NCBI RefSeq assembly: GCF_024752355.1
Contig: NZ_JANTHZ010000001.1
Span: forward strand, 806,001-870,000
DNA length: 64,000 bases
Direction of reading: 5' to 3'
Origin: Ancylobacter mangrovi
GTDB lineage: Bacteria; Pseudomonadota; Alphaproteobacteria; Rhizobiales; Xanthobacteraceae
The notes under the pieces are model-generated. The model made no database searches. It saw only the letters and a program-made list of their open reading frames with translations, and had not been told where the DNA came from. Each line of letters starts with the position of its first letter. Position 1 is the stretch's first letter. Positions 25,091-33,897 of the stretch are shown here, piece after piece. A program made the position numbers and the translations under genes.

Positions 25091-26473
25091 ATGTCCGATC
25101 TCGACCGCGTCCTCGCCGCCGTCGACGCCGATCTCGATGCCAGCCTGGAACGCCTGTTCGCGCTGCTGCGCATCCCCTCCATCTCCACCGACAGCGCCTA
25201 TGCGGCCGAGTGCCGGCGCGCCGGCCAGTGGCTGGCGGACGACCTCGCCGGGCTCGGCTTCGAGGCGAAGCTCAACGACACGCCCGGCCATCCGATCGTC
25301 ACCGGCCGCTCGGACACCGGCGCCGCGCGGCGGGTGATGTTCTACGGCCATTACGACGTGCAGCCGGTCGATCCGCTCGACCTGTGGAACAGCCCGCCCT
25401 TCGAGCCGCGCATCGCCACCAGCGCGGAGGGGGTGAAGCAGATCGTCGCCCGCGGCTCGGCCGACGACAAGGGCCAGGTCATGACCTTCGTCGAGGCGTG
25501 CCGGGCCTTCGTCAAGGTCACCGGCAAGCTGCCGGTCGACGTGACTGTGATGGTCGAGGGCGAGGAGGAGAGCGGCTCGGCCAACATCGCCCCCTTCATC
25601 GCCGCCCACACGGACGCGCTGAAGGCCGACCTCGCCCTCGTCTGCGACACCGGCATGTGGGACCCCGAGACCCCCGCCATCATCCTCTCGCTGCGCGGGC
25701 TGATGCATGACGAGATCGTGGTGCGCTGCGCCGACCGCGACCTGCATTCGGGCTATTATGGCGGCGCGGCGGCCAACCCGCTGCACGTGCTCTCCAAGAT
25801 CATCGCCGAGGTGCACGGGCCGGACGGGCGCATCGCCATCCCCGGCTTCTATGACGGCGTGATCGAGCCGCCGGACTACATGAAGGCGAGCTGGGCCGAT
25901 CTCGACCTGACGCCGGAGAACTTCCTCGGCCCGATCGGGCTTTCCGGGCCGATCGGCGAGAAGGACCGCTCGCTGGTGGAGATGATCTCCTCGCGCCCGA
26001 CCTTCGAGGTCAACGGCATGTGGGGCGGCTATATCGGCGAGGGCTCGAAGACCGTCATCCCCGCCATCGCCACCGCCAAGATCTCCTGCCGGCTGGTCGC
26101 GAACCAGGACCCGGTGCAGGTGCGCGACGCGGTGCGCGCCTTCGTGCGCTCGCGCCTTCCCGCCGACTGCTCGGTGGAGTTCCTCGGCGGCGAGGGCTCG
26201 GCCGCGGTCGCCGTCGCCCACGACAATCCGGACCTCGCCCGGGCCGCGCAGGCGCTGGCCGCCGAATGGGGCAAGCCGCCGGTCACCATCGGCGAGGGCG
26301 GGTCGATCCCGGTGGTCGGCCAGTTCAAGAAGCTGCTGGGGCAGGACACGCTGCTGGTCGGCTTCTCGCTCGACGACGACCGCATCCATTCGCCGAACGA
26401 GAAATACGACCTCGCCTCGTTCCACAAGGGCATCCGAAGCTGGGTGCGCATCCTCGCGGCGCTGGCCGGCTAG
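25091..26473 (+). CDS. M20-family dipeptidase
   Basis: Metallopeptidase of 460 residues in the M20 dipeptidase group. Metal-binding and catalytic motifs are FYGHYDVQPVDP (near residue 88), GSADDKGQ (near 119), VEGEEESGSAN (near 155) and DTGMWD. The dimerisation domain begins after RDLHSGYYGG, and the final ligand is in RIHSPNEKY near residue 437. Two zinc ions are expected. The start follows the HerA-like gene by 27 bases, so they may be co-transcribed although unrelated in function. The peptide substrate is unknown. Confidence 0.93.
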   Translation: MSDLDRVLAAVDADLDASLERLFALLRIPSISTDSAYAAECRRAGQWLADDLAGLGFEAKLNDTPGHPIVTGRSDTGAARRVMFYGHYDVQPVDPLDLWNSPPFEPRIATSAEGVKQIVARGSADDKGQVMTFVEACRAFVKVTGKLPVDVTVMVEGEEESGSANIAPFIAAHTDALKADLALVCDTGMWDPETPAIILSLRGLMHDEIVVRCADRDLHSGYYGGAAANPLHVLSKIIAEVHGPDGRIAIPGFYDGVIEPPDYMKASWADLDLTPENFLGPIGLSGPIGEKDRSLVEMISSRPTFEVNGMWGGYIGEGSKTVIPAIATAKISCRLVANQDPVQVRDAVRAFVRSRLPADCSVEFLGGEGSAAVAVAHDNPDLARAAQALAAEWGKPPVTIGEGGSIPVVGQFKKLLGQDTLLVGFSLDDDRIHSPNEKYDLASFHKGIRSWVRILAALAG

Positions 26474-26597
26474 GCGGGCGGCGCGCCGGCCCCCTTCACG
26501 CTGCGGCATTCGACGTTAATCGGGTTGCCGCGGCCGGCGGGCGGGCCGACAAGGGGCGCGACGGCCCGGAACGGCGGGTGCAGGAAAGGAATCTTCG

Positions 26598-27458
26598 ATG
26601 ACCCATAGCTGGTCCCGCACCTGGACCTATCTCGACGGCGCCTGGCACGAGGGAAACGTGCCGATCATGGGCGTGCGCACCCATGCGGCCTGGCTCGGCA
26701 CCTCGGTGTTCGACGGTGCCCGCGCCTTCGAGGGCGTGACCCCGGACCTCGACCTGCATTGCGAGCGGGTCAACCGCTCGGCGCTCGCCATGGGGCTGAA
26801 GCCGATGGTGTCGGTCGCGGAATGGCTGACGATGACGGCGGAGGGGCTGAAGCGCTTCCCGGCCGATGCCGAGCTCTACATCCGGCCGATGTACTGGGCG
26901 GAATATCCCGGCGCGCGGACCGTCGACGCCGATGCCGAATCGACCCGCTGGTGCCTCAGCCTCTACGAGGCCAAGATGCCCGAGCCCTCGCACGGCACCT
27001 CGATCACACTCTCGCCGTTCCGGCGGCCGACCATCGAATGCGCGGTCACCGACGCCAAGGCCGGCGCGCTCTACCCCAACAACGCCCGCGCGCTGGTCGA
27101 ATGCCACAAGCGCGGCTTCGACAATGCCGCGCTGTGCGACATGCTGGGCAACGTCGCCGAACTCGCCACCGCCAACGTCTTCATGGTGAAGGACGGCGTC
27201 GCCTTCACCCCGGCGGCCAACGGGACTTTCCTCGCCGGCATCACCCGCACCCGCACCATCGCGCTGATGCGCCAGGCGGGCATCGAGGTGGTCGAGGGCT
27301 CGCTGCGCTGGGAGGATTTCCGCGCCGCCGACGAGCTCTTCACCACCGGCAACTATTCCAAGGTCGCGCCGATCACCCGGATCGAGGACCGCGACCTGCA
27401 GCCGGGCCCGGTCTACCGCAAGGCGCGCGAGCTCTACTGGAACTACGCCCACGGCTGA
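26598..27458 (+). CDS. ilvE: Branched-chain amino acid aminotransferase
   Basis: PLP enzyme of fold type IV, 286 residues, that interconverts Leu, Ile and Val with their 2-oxo acids. The N-terminal LGTSVFDGARAFEG, PLP-binding Lys in DAKAGALYPNNARAL (near residue 154), and C-terminal FLAGITRTRTIALMRQAGIEV and ADELFTTGNYSKVAPI match the family. The last motif has NYSK where many enzymes have TA-rich sequence, so a related D-amino-acid or aminodeoxychorismate lyase-like role is a minor alternative. A GGAAAGG lies before ATG 26598. Confidence 0.87.
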   Translation: MTHSWSRTWTYLDGAWHEGNVPIMGVRTHAAWLGTSVFDGARAFEGVTPDLDLHCERVNRSALAMGLKPMVSVAEWLTMTAEGLKRFPADAELYIRPMYWAEYPGARTVDADAESTRWCLSLYEAKMPEPSHGTSITLSPFRRPTIECAVTDAKAGALYPNNARALVECHKRGFDNAALCDMLGNVAELATANVFMVKDGVAFTPAANGTFLAGITRTRTIALMRQAGIEVVEGSLRWEDFRAADELFTTGNYSKVAPITRIEDRDLQPGPVYRKARELYWNYAHG

Positions 27459-27464
27459 GCGCGC

Positions 27465-27494
27465 AAAAAAACGCCCCCGCCGGCCGGCGGGGGC
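27465..27494 (-). terminator. Intrinsic terminator of csbD
   Basis: A perfect 22-base GC palindrome (27473-27494) is followed on the minus strand by seven U residues (A-run 27465-27471 on plus). It lies 26 bases past the csbD stop. The same stem might stop ilvE transcripts, but no T-run follows it on the plus strand. Confidence 0.85.
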
Positions 27495-27520
27495 TCCGCT
27501 TGTCGCGGGCGGGCGACCGC

Positions 27521-27724
27521 TCACATCTTGAAGCGGTTGCTCCACGCGTCGATCTGCCGGTTGGCCTCATCCTTGGCGAGGCCATAGCGCTCCTGGAGCA
27601 CGCCTTCGAGCTCCTCGCGCTTGCCGTGCATGCGGTCGAGGTCGTCATCGGTCAGCTTGCCCCACTGCTGGCGGAGCTGACCCTTGACCTGCTTCCAATT
27701 GCCTTCAATGCGATCCCAGTTCAT
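27521..27724 (-). CDS. CsbD-family stress protein
   Basis: Small hydrophilic protein of 67 residues with the CsbD signature: NWDRIEGNWKQVKGQLRQQW at the start, then GKLTDDDLDRMHGKREELEG and LQERYGLAKDEANRQID. Members are abundant under general stress in many bacteria, but their molecular role is unclear. GGAG lies nine bases before ATG 27724. I looked for an EcfG-type promoter upstream and did not find a clear one. It converges with ilvE and has its own strong terminator. Confidence 0.93.
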   Translation of the reverse strand: MNWDRIEGNWKQVKGQLRQQWGKLTDDDLDRMHGKREELEGVLQERYGLAKDEANRQIDAWSNRFKM

Positions 27725-27814
27725 GTGGGGTTCTCCCGTGTGAACAAAATACCCCGCCTCGTCAGGCGGAGTGGTCGCTGCTAGCATCGCCCTGATAACG
27801 CGCAGGCCACGGTT

Positions 27815-28807
27815 TTGATCCACGCTCCTCCCCTTCCCCCGGCCGACGAACTCGCCCGCGGCGTGCGCTCCGGGCACCGCGCGACGCTCGCCCGGGCGAT
27901 CACGCTGATCGAATCGCGCAAGCCCGCGCACCGCGCGATCGCCGAGCAGTTGCTGCAGGAAATCCTGCCCGACACCGGCAAGGGCGCGCGGGTGGGCATC
28001 ACCGGCGTGCCCGGGGTCGGCAAGTCGACCACCATCGACGCGCTGGGCACCTATCTGCTCGAACAGGGCCACCGGGTGGCGGTGCTGGCGGTGGACCCCT
28101 CTTCCAGCCGCACCGGCGGCTCGATCCTCGGCGACAAGACCCGCATGGCGCGCCTGTCGATGGATAGGCGCGCCTTCGTGCGCCCCTCGCCGGCCGCCGG
28201 CACGCTCGGGGGCGTCGCCGCGCGCACCCGCGAGACGCTGCTGCTGTGCGAGGCGGCGGGCTATGACGTGGTGCTGGTGGAGACCGTCGGCGTCGGCCAG
28301 TCGGAGACCGCGGTCGCCGACATGACCGACACCTTCCTGGTGCTCATGCTGCCGGGGGCGGGCGACGAGTTGCAGGGCATCAAGAAGGGCATCATCGAGA
28401 TCGCCGACATCGTCGCCATCAACAAGGCGGACGGCGCCAACCTCCCGCGTGCCAAGGCGGCGGCGGCCGAATACCGTGCCGCGCTCCACGTACTCGGCGC
28501 GCGCGAGCCGCACTGGTCGACCCCGGTGCTGACCTATTCCGGCCTCACCGGCGCGGGCATCGACGAACTGTGGGCGCAGGTGCTGCTCCATGGCGAGCGG
28601 GGGCGCGCGGCCGGCGCCTTCGCCGCCAAGCGCAGCGCCCAGCAGGTGAAATGGATGTGGACGCTGTTCGACGACCGCCTGCGCGAGCGCATCCGCGGCG
28701 ATGCGAGCCTGCGCGCCGACGTGCCGGCGATCGAGCGCGCGGTCGCCGAGGGCACGCTGGCGCCGACGCTCGGCGCCTCGAAAATTGCCGCGCGGCTGGG
28801 GCTGTGA
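27815..28807 (+). CDS. meaB: MeaB/ArgK-type G3E GTPase (methylmalonyl-CoA mutase chaperone)
   Basis: GTPase of 330 residues that protects and reactivates the B12-dependent methylmalonyl-CoA mutase. Walker A is [12 protein letters not shown] (near residue 64), with [19 protein letters not shown], the DxxG-type [10 protein letters not shown] and NKAD specificity motif (near 207) as in the MeaB family. It begins at TTG 27815, which gives the usual N-terminal length, with AGG eight bases upstream. The mutase itself is not in the window. Other B12-dependent acyl-CoA mutases are possible partners. Confidence 0.92.
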   Translation: MIHAPPLPPADELARGVRSGHRATLARAITLIESRKPAHRAIAEQLLQEILPDTGKGARVGITGVPGVGKSTTIDALGTYLLEQGHRVAVLAVDPSSSRTGGSILGDKTRMARLSMDRRAFVRPSPAAGTLGGVAARTRETLLLCEAAGYDVVLVETVGVGQSETAVADMTDTFLVLMLPGAGDELQGIKKGIIEIADIVAINKADGANLPRAKAAAAEYRAALHVLGAREPHWSTPVLTYSGLTGAGIDELWAQVLLHGERGRAAGAFAAKRSAQQVKWMWTLFDDRLRERIRGDASLRADVPAIERAVAEGTLAPTLGASKIAARLGL

Positions 28808-28924
28808 CCCCCAAAAAAGCCGAAATGAGGGGAAACACTGATGAGCAAGCGACGGCATTGAGGAGGCGAGACGGGTTCACGCCGATATGGCGGACCGCGA
28901 GCCGTTGGGGGCGGCGCAGCACAA

Positions 28925-29302
28925 ATGTCGAATCATGAGCTTTCCGGCCGTCGGGTATTCATCGTCGAGGACGAGTCGCTCGTCGCTATGATGATGGAAG
29001 CCATGGTCGAAGAGCTCGGTGCGACGGTGATCGGCTCCGAGGGACGCGTGGGCGAGGCGCTCGATTTCATCGCCGCCCGCCACAGCGAAATCGATATCGT
29101 CGTGCTCGATCTCAATCTCGGCGGCACGCGCGGCTATGCGGTCGCCAATGCGGTGACCGGGCTCGGGATTCCGTTCGTCTTCTCCACCGGCTACCAGGAC
29201 GGCGACATCGTCGAGGAATGGCGCGACCGCCCCATGCTCTCCAAGCCGTTCCAGCTCTCCGAGTTGCGGGGCGCGCTCGCGCAGGCGCTGCTCAAGCCCT
29301 GA
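28925..29302 (+). CDS. Single-domain response regulator
   Basis: CheY-like receiver of 125 residues without an output domain. The acidic pair is Glu15-Asp16, the phosphoacceptor Asp62 (in VVLDLNLGG), the switch Ser87/Thr88 (FVFSTGYQ) and the conserved Lys107 (MLSKPFQ). It has no adjacent histidine kinase, so its partner must be encoded elsewhere. Stand-alone receivers of this type occur in phosphorelays and stress responses in Hyphomicrobiales. Its stop is almost contiguous with the downstream Pcp-like gene (start 29305). Confidence 0.92.
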   Translation: MSNHELSGRRVFIVEDESLVAMMMEAMVEELGATVIGSEGRVGEALDFIAARHSEIDIVVLDLNLGGTRGYAVANAVTGLGIPFVFSTGYQDGDIVEEWRDRPMLSKPFQLSELRGALAQALLKP

Positions 29303-29304
29303 CC

Positions 29305-29985
29305 ATGCCCGCCCGCGCGGCATCCCTTCCGGCGGACGATGTCCGCGCGCCGGCGCCCGGTCATGCGCCGCGCATCCTCATCACCGGATTCGGCCGCTTC
29401 CCCGGCGCTCCCGCCAACCCCTCCGGCCCGCTCGCCCGCGCGCTGGCGCGAAGCCGCCGGCTCGGCGTCGCCCGCGCCGAGGCGCTGGTGCTGCCGACGC
29501 TGTGGGACGAGGCCGCCCGCTTCGCTCAGACGCTCGACCGGCTCGACCCGGATATCGTGCTGATGGTCGGCCTCGCGGGTCGACGCTCGCGCGTCGGCGT
29601 CGAGACGCTGGGCCGCTGCGCCACCGGCCTGTTCCCGGACGCGGGACGACGCCGCCCGGCCGCGCGCCGGCTGGCGGCGGGCGGGGCGGCGCCCGACGTG
29701 ATCGGCTGCGCCGCGGCGGGCGCGCCGCTGCTCCACGCGCTGCGGCAGGCGGGGGTGCCGGCCTGCGGCTCGCGCGACGCCGGCCGCTATGTCTGCAACG
29801 CGCTCGCCTACGCCGCCTATGGCTGGGCGCGGCGCAGGGGGCGGATCGCCGTGTTCATCCACATTCCGCGCCCGCATCCGGGGCGCCTGTCGGCGGCCCG
29901 GCTCGAGACGGGGCTCGAGGCGGTGCTGGTCGGGCTCCTCGCCCAGCACCGCGCCGGCCGGCTCACTGCGGCGCCTGGACGCTGA
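29305..29985 (+). CDS. Pyroglutamyl-peptidase I-like C15 peptidase
   Basis: Protein of 226 residues of the C15 fold, which removes N-terminal pyroglutamate. The N-terminal ILITGFGRFPGAPANPSGP is typical. The catalytic Cys is in GRYVCNALAY, the His in VFIHIPRPHPG, and the probable Glu in GVETLGRC. The usual ERVAIN-like context around that Glu is changed, so specificity may differ from classic Pcp. It sits two bases after the response regulator, probably one transcript, and its last 23 bases overlap the end of the convergent cytochrome c gene. Confidence 0.78.
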   Translation: MPARAASLPADDVRAPAPGHAPRILITGFGRFPGAPANPSGPLARALARSRRLGVARAEALVLPTLWDEAARFAQTLDRLDPDIVLMVGLAGRRSRVGVETLGRCATGLFPDAGRRRPAARRLAAGGAAPDVIGCAAAGAPLLHALRQAGVPACGSRDAGRYVCNALAYAAYGWARRRGRIAVFIHIPRPHPGRLSAARLETGLEAVLVGLLAQHRAGRLTAAPGR

Positions 29986-30292
29986 CCTCGACCGAGGCGT
30001 ACCAGGCCGCGAGATTGGCGACGTCGGCGTCGGAAAGCCCCTTGCTGACGATCGTCATCATCTCGTTGCTGCGCGCGCCCGAGCGGAAGTCGTTGAGCGC
30101 CTTGACGAGATACATCTCCACCTGACCGGCGAGGTTCGGCGCCTCGGGAAGCTGGGAGATGCCGGTCGGTCCGTGGCACACGGCGCACTGCGCCGAGGCC
30201 TTGGCCTTGCCGAGCTTGGCGTCGCCGGCCATGGCGGGGGCGCACATCATCATCGATGCCGCGAGGAGCGGCACGCAGTCGGTCCATTTCAT
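29963..30292 (-). CDS. Class I cytochrome c, periplasmic
   Basis: Exported monohaem cytochrome of 109 residues. The signal peptide ends after Ala22 (APAMA). The haem-binding CAVCH is Cys36, Cys39 and His40, and the likely axial Met is in SNEMMTIV, then SDADVANLAAWYA as in cytochrome c553-like proteins. It starts 62 bases after the PQQ-type dehydrogenase gene on the same strand, so it is probably that enzyme's electron acceptor. ATG 30292 is chosen because it opens the signal peptide. Its 3' end overlaps the Pcp-like gene. Confidence 0.9.
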   Translation of the reverse strand: MKWTDCVPLLAASMMMCAPAMAGDAKLGKAKASAQCAVCHGPTGISQLPEAPNLAGQVEMYLVKALNDFRSGARSNEMMTIVSKGLSDADVANLAAWYASVEVSVQAPQ

Positions 30293-30354
30293 CGCAGATC
30301 CCGGCGTTCGAAAGGAGAACCCGCGGCCGGGCGCCCGGCCGCGGGAAAGAGCGC

Positions 30355-31647
30355 TCAATTGCCCTCGTAGGAGATGCGGTAGATCGCGCCGGACGTGTCG
30401 TCGGAAACCAGCAGCGAGCCGTCATTGAGCTGCGTCACCGAGGCCGGGCGACCGAGATACTCACCATTGTCGGTCAGCCAGCCTTCGGCGAAGGGCATGG
30501 TCTCGCCCGCCGTGCCGTCCTCGTTGACCGGGGTGAACATCACCCGCGCGCCCACCGGCGTGGTGCGGTTCCACGAGCCGTGCTGCACCGAGAAGATGCC
30601 GCCGCGGTATTTCTCCGGGAACTGCTTGCCGGTGTAGAACACCATGCCGAGGTCGGCCGCGTGGGCGGTCATCTCGACCTGCGGCATCACCGCGTCGGCC
30701 GGCGGGGTCTGGTCCTTGTACTCGGTGGTGCGCACCGAGCCGCCGCCATAATAGGGGAAGCCGAAATTCAGGCCCGGCCCGGTGGCACGGTTCAGCTCGC
30801 CGGGCGGGATGTCGTCACCCATGCCGTCGACCTGGTTGTCGGTGAACCACAGCGTCTTGTCGGCGGGGTTGAAGTCCATGCCGACCGAGTTGCGGATGCC
30901 CCACGCATAGACCTCGCGGTTCTTGCCGTCGCGGTCCATGGCGACGATGCCGCCGATGCCGTGCTTCTTGTAGAGGTCGAATTTCTCCTGCGGAAACACG
31001 TTGAAGGGCTGGCCGATCGTTATGTAGAGCCGGTTGTCCGGCCCGATGCGGCACACGCGCGCGGTGTGGTTGAAGGATTCCTCGCTCGCGGGGATGAGGT
31101 CGCCCTGCTTCACCACCGGCTCGGCGGCGACGTCGGGACCCTCGTAGAAGAACTCGGCGGCGGGGAACAGCAGTACCCGGTTCTGCTCGGCAACGTAGAG
31201 GAAGCCGTCCTTGGTGAAGCACACGCCGTTGGGCAGCTTGAACTCCACGGAAGGCGCGAACACCTTCACCTCGTCCGCCACCCGGTCCTTGTCGCGGTCG
31301 GTCACCGCCCAGACCTTGGACTTGCGGGTACCGACGAACACCACGCCGGTGGTCGGCCCGACCGCCATCTCGCGCGCATCCGGCACGATGGCGTAGAGCG
31401 CGATCTTGAAGCCGTCCGGCAGCTTGATGCCGGACAGCGTCTTGTTGAACGCCTCCGCCCGCGCGCCGGTCTGCGGCACGGTTTCCATCTCCATGGACGC
31501 GCCGGTGGTCTGGAAGTTGTGCAGCTTTCCGAGATTGTCGGACTGCGCCTGCGCCGAGGCAGGCGACGCCGAGATCAGAAGGGCGCTGGCGAGCATCGTC
31601 GATGCCAGCAGCGCAGCGGGCCGCTGGCCGCGCCGGAAAATAGCCAT
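30355..31647 (-). CDS. Sorbosone/glucose dehydrogenase-family protein (PQQ-type beta-propeller)
   Basis: Exported six-bladed beta-propeller of 430 residues of the L-sorbosone/soluble glucose dehydrogenase family. The signal peptide ends around SPASAQAQ (residue 35). Landmarks are GTRKSKVWAVTDRDKDRVAD, LPNGVCFTKDGFLYVAEQNR, GIGGIVAMDRDGKNREVYAWG, IRNSVGMDFNP, GGIFSVQHGSWNRTTPVGARV and GRPASVTQLNDGSLLVSDD. It probably oxidises a sugar or aldehyde in the periplasm with PQQ and passes electrons to the downstream cytochrome c. Neither cofactor nor substrate is proven by sequence alone. Confidence 0.85.
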   Translation of the reverse strand: MAIFRRGQRPAALLASTMLASALLISASPASAQAQSDNLGKLHNFQTTGASMEMETVPQTGARAEAFNKTLSGIKLPDGFKIALYAIVPDAREMAVGPTTGVVFVGTRKSKVWAVTDRDKDRVADEVKVFAPSVEFKLPNGVCFTKDGFLYVAEQNRVLLFPAAEFFYEGPDVAAEPVVKQGDLIPASEESFNHTARVCRIGPDNRLYITIGQPFNVFPQEKFDLYKKHGIGGIVAMDRDGKNREVYAWGIRNSVGMDFNPADKTLWFTDNQVDGMGDDIPPGELNRATGPGLNFGFPYYGGGSVRTTEYKDQTPPADAVMPQVEMTAHAADLGMVFYTGKQFPEKYRGGIFSVQHGSWNRTTPVGARVMFTPVNEDGTAGETMPFAEGWLTDNGEYLGRPASVTQLNDGSLLVSDDTSGAIYRISYEGN

Positions 31648-32030
31648 GGGGTTCCTCCTAGACGAAATCGGGCCTCGAACGGGTCCGTTAGCGCCGGCAC
31701 GCTAGCATGGAGACACCTCACGTTAAGGCAGCAACCATGACCTTTCAGCACTATTCTTCAGAATTATCGCAACTGAGCGGACAGAAAATCGGGACGTAAC
31801 ATAATAATACTACATCGATATCGGAACTATTCTTCGGTGCGGGCATATTCCATGCCAGAGCCCAGCGGAGCCGATGAAGCCGCCCCGCGCGCCCGGCCGC
31901 GTCGTGCGCGGGCGTGCTCCGCGTCCGCCGGGCTTCACGCCTGCGTCAGCCGCTCATTCCCTGTTAGCGGAATCCTGCTAAGCCGGAGAGGAGTTTCGCC
32001 GCCCGATCGTCCCGTGCACCGGATCCGTCC
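31648..32030. other. AT-richer intergenic region between the dehydrogenase and TSUP genes
   Basis: The 383-base gap holds the promoters of two divergent operons and is markedly AT-rich at 31720-31860. A 10-base direct repeat ACTATTCTTC occurs at 31750-31759 and 31826-31835, and ATTCT-TC-AGAAT (31752-31763) is a small inverted repeat within the first copy. These are candidate regulator sites for the dehydrogenase. I see no RNA gene, and the open frame from 31837 has no family likeness. Confidence 0.4.
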
Positions 32031-32957
32031 GTGACCATCTACCTGCCGATCGCCGAACTGCCCGTGAACATCTTCACCCTCCTCGCCATGGGGATCGCGG
32101 TAGGGTTCGTGTCCGGCATGTTCGGGGTCGGCGGCGGGTTCCTGATGACGCCGCTGCTCATCTTCCTCGGCGTCCCCCCGCCGGTGGCGGTGGCGAGCGT
32201 GTCGACCCACATGGCCGCCTCCTCCTTCTCCGGCACGCTGAACTACATGCGGCGCAAGCTGGTGGACGTGCAGCTCGGGCTGGTGCTGCTCTCGGGCGGC
32301 ATGGTGGGGACGCTCGCGGGCGTGCTCGCCTTCCACGTGCTGCGCCGCTTCGGACAGCTCGACCTCGTCATCGCCGTCGCCTATGTCGCGCTGCTGGGCA
32401 CGGTCGGCACGCTGATGATCGTCGAGAGCGTGCGGGCGCTGCTGCGCCAGTGGCGCGGGGTGAAGGCGCCGCTGCGGCGGCCCGGCGCGCATCCCTGGTT
32501 CCTGCGCATGCCGTTCAAGATGCGCTTCCGCCAGTCGCGCATCTACGTCTCGATCATCCCGGTGGTGACCATCGGCTTCTCGATCGGCTTCCTCGGCTCG
32601 CTCATGGGCGTGGGCGGCGGCTTCCTGCTGGTGCCGGCGCTGATCTACCTGCTGCGGGTGCCGACCATCACCTCGGTCGCCACCTCGCTGCTGCTCACCC
32701 TCGTCACCATGGTCTCGGCCATCGTCCTGCACTCGATCTTCAACCAGACCGTCGACGCGGTACTGGGGCTGGTGCTGATGGTCGGCGGCACCATCGGCGC
32801 CCAGTTCGGCGCCCGCGCCGGCCAGTCGATGAAGGCGGAGAACCTGCGCTTCCTGCTCGGCCTGCTGGTGCTGGCGGTCGGCCTGCGCGTCGCCTACGAT
32901 CAGATCGCCCGCCCCGCCGAGCTCTACGCCGTCACCATCGACGAGAGCGCGCGATGA
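32031..32957 (+). CDS. TSUP-family (TauE/SafE) sulfite/organosulfonate exporter
   Basis: Inner-membrane permease of 308 residues with about eight membrane helices in two homologous halves. Each half holds the family motif: FGVGGGFLMTPLLIFLG (near residue 35) and MGVGGGFLLVPALIYLL (near 200). TSUP proteins move sulfite, sulfoacetate or related anions. GTG 32031 follows a gap holding the promoter. It overlaps the next gene by four bases (ATGA). The TSUP-TIGR02186 pair recurs in alphaproteobacteria, so the two likely work together, but the anion is unknown. Confidence 0.9.
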   Translation: MTIYLPIAELPVNIFTLLAMGIAVGFVSGMFGVGGGFLMTPLLIFLGVPPPVAVASVSTHMAASSFSGTLNYMRRKLVDVQLGLVLLSGGMVGTLAGVLAFHVLRRFGQLDLVIAVAYVALLGTVGTLMIVESVRALLRQWRGVKAPLRRPGAHPWFLRMPFKMRFRQSRIYVSIIPVVTIGFSIGFLGSLMGVGGGFLLVPALIYLLRVPTITSVATSLLLTLVTMVSAIVLHSIFNQTVDAVLGLVLMVGGTIGAQFGARAGQSMKAENLRFLLGLLVLAVGLRVAYDQIARPAELYAVTIDESAR

Positions 32958-33823
32958 CCCGCTCCGCGCCGCGCCGCCGCTCACCACCCGGCCCCCGGCG
33001 CGGCCCGCAGCCTCTCGCGCTCCTCGCCGTGCTCGCCGCCCTCCTCCTCGCCGTCCCGCCGGCGCGCGCGCAGCAGGCGGAGACGGCGATCGAGGCGCCG
33101 GCGACGACGAGCGCCGGCCATCTGGTGCTTTCCCTCTCCAAGGCCCGCGTCACCATCGCCTCCAGCTTCTCCGGCGACAGCGTGGTGCTGTTCGGCGTGA
33201 TAGAGCCGACCGCGGGCGACGGGGCGGCGCAAACGTATGACGTCGTCGCCACGGTGCGCGGTCCGAACGAGAGCTTCGTCACCTGGCGCAAGGAGCGCCG
33301 GCTCGGCATGTGGGTGAACGTCGACAGCCGCTCCTTCCTCGCCGCGCCCTCCTATCTCGCCGTGCTCAGCAACCGCCCGCCGGCGCTGATGGCCGATCTC
33401 GGCCTGCTGCGCCGCGAGCAGGCCGGCCTCGCCCAGAACCGGCTGCTGCAGCGCGTCGGCGCCGACTATGCCGACGTGGTGCCGGACGACCCGTTCCGGC
33501 AGGCCTTCCTGCGGGTGAAGCAGTCTCAGGGGCTCTATGTCGAGCGCACCGACGCGGTCGAGTTCATCGCCCCGCGCGTGTTCCAGGCGGCGATCCCGAT
33601 TCCCGGCATCGCGCCCATCGGCACCTACACGGTCGACGTGAAGGTGTTCGCCGACCGCGCACTGCTGATCGACCGCTCGGTGAGCTTCGAGGTGGCGAAG
33701 ATCGATTTCGAGCAGGCGGTGGCCACCGCTGCACAGCAGCACGCCTGGCTCTACGGGCTCGCGACCGCGCTCGGCGCCCTCGCCGTGGGCTTCATCGCCA
33801 ATCTCGTCTTCCGCCGCGACTGA
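32954..33823 (+). CDS. TIGR02186 family membrane protein
   Basis: Protein of 289 residues with an N-terminal signal/anchor (LALLAVLAALLLAVPPARA), a large extracytoplasmic beta-rich domain (SKARVTIASSFSGDSVVLFG, RGPNESFVTWRKERRLGMWV, VFQAAIPIPGIAPIGTY), and a C-terminal membrane helix (LYGLATALGALAVGFIANLVF). This matches TIGR02186. It overlaps the TSUP exporter gene and is probably translated with it. The periplasmic domain could gate or assist the exporter. No enzymatic motif is visible. Confidence 0.88.
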   Translation: MTRSAPRRRSPPGPRRGPQPLALLAVLAALLLAVPPARAQQAETAIEAPATTSAGHLVLSLSKARVTIASSFSGDSVVLFGVIEPTAGDGAAQTYDVVATVRGPNESFVTWRKERRLGMWVNVDSRSFLAAPSYLAVLSNRPPALMADLGLLRREQAGLAQNRLLQRVGADYADVVPDDPFRQAFLRVKQSQGLYVERTDAVEFIAPRVFQAAIPIPGIAPIGTYTVDVKVFADRALLIDRSVSFEVAKIDFEQAVATAAQQHAWLYGLATALGALAVGFIANLVFRRD

Positions 33824-33897
33824 CCCCGCGCCACCCGTCTCCGTCCCCTCCGCAGCAACCCGCTCGCCGCTTTCGCGCGACGAGCTTACGAAAGGGG

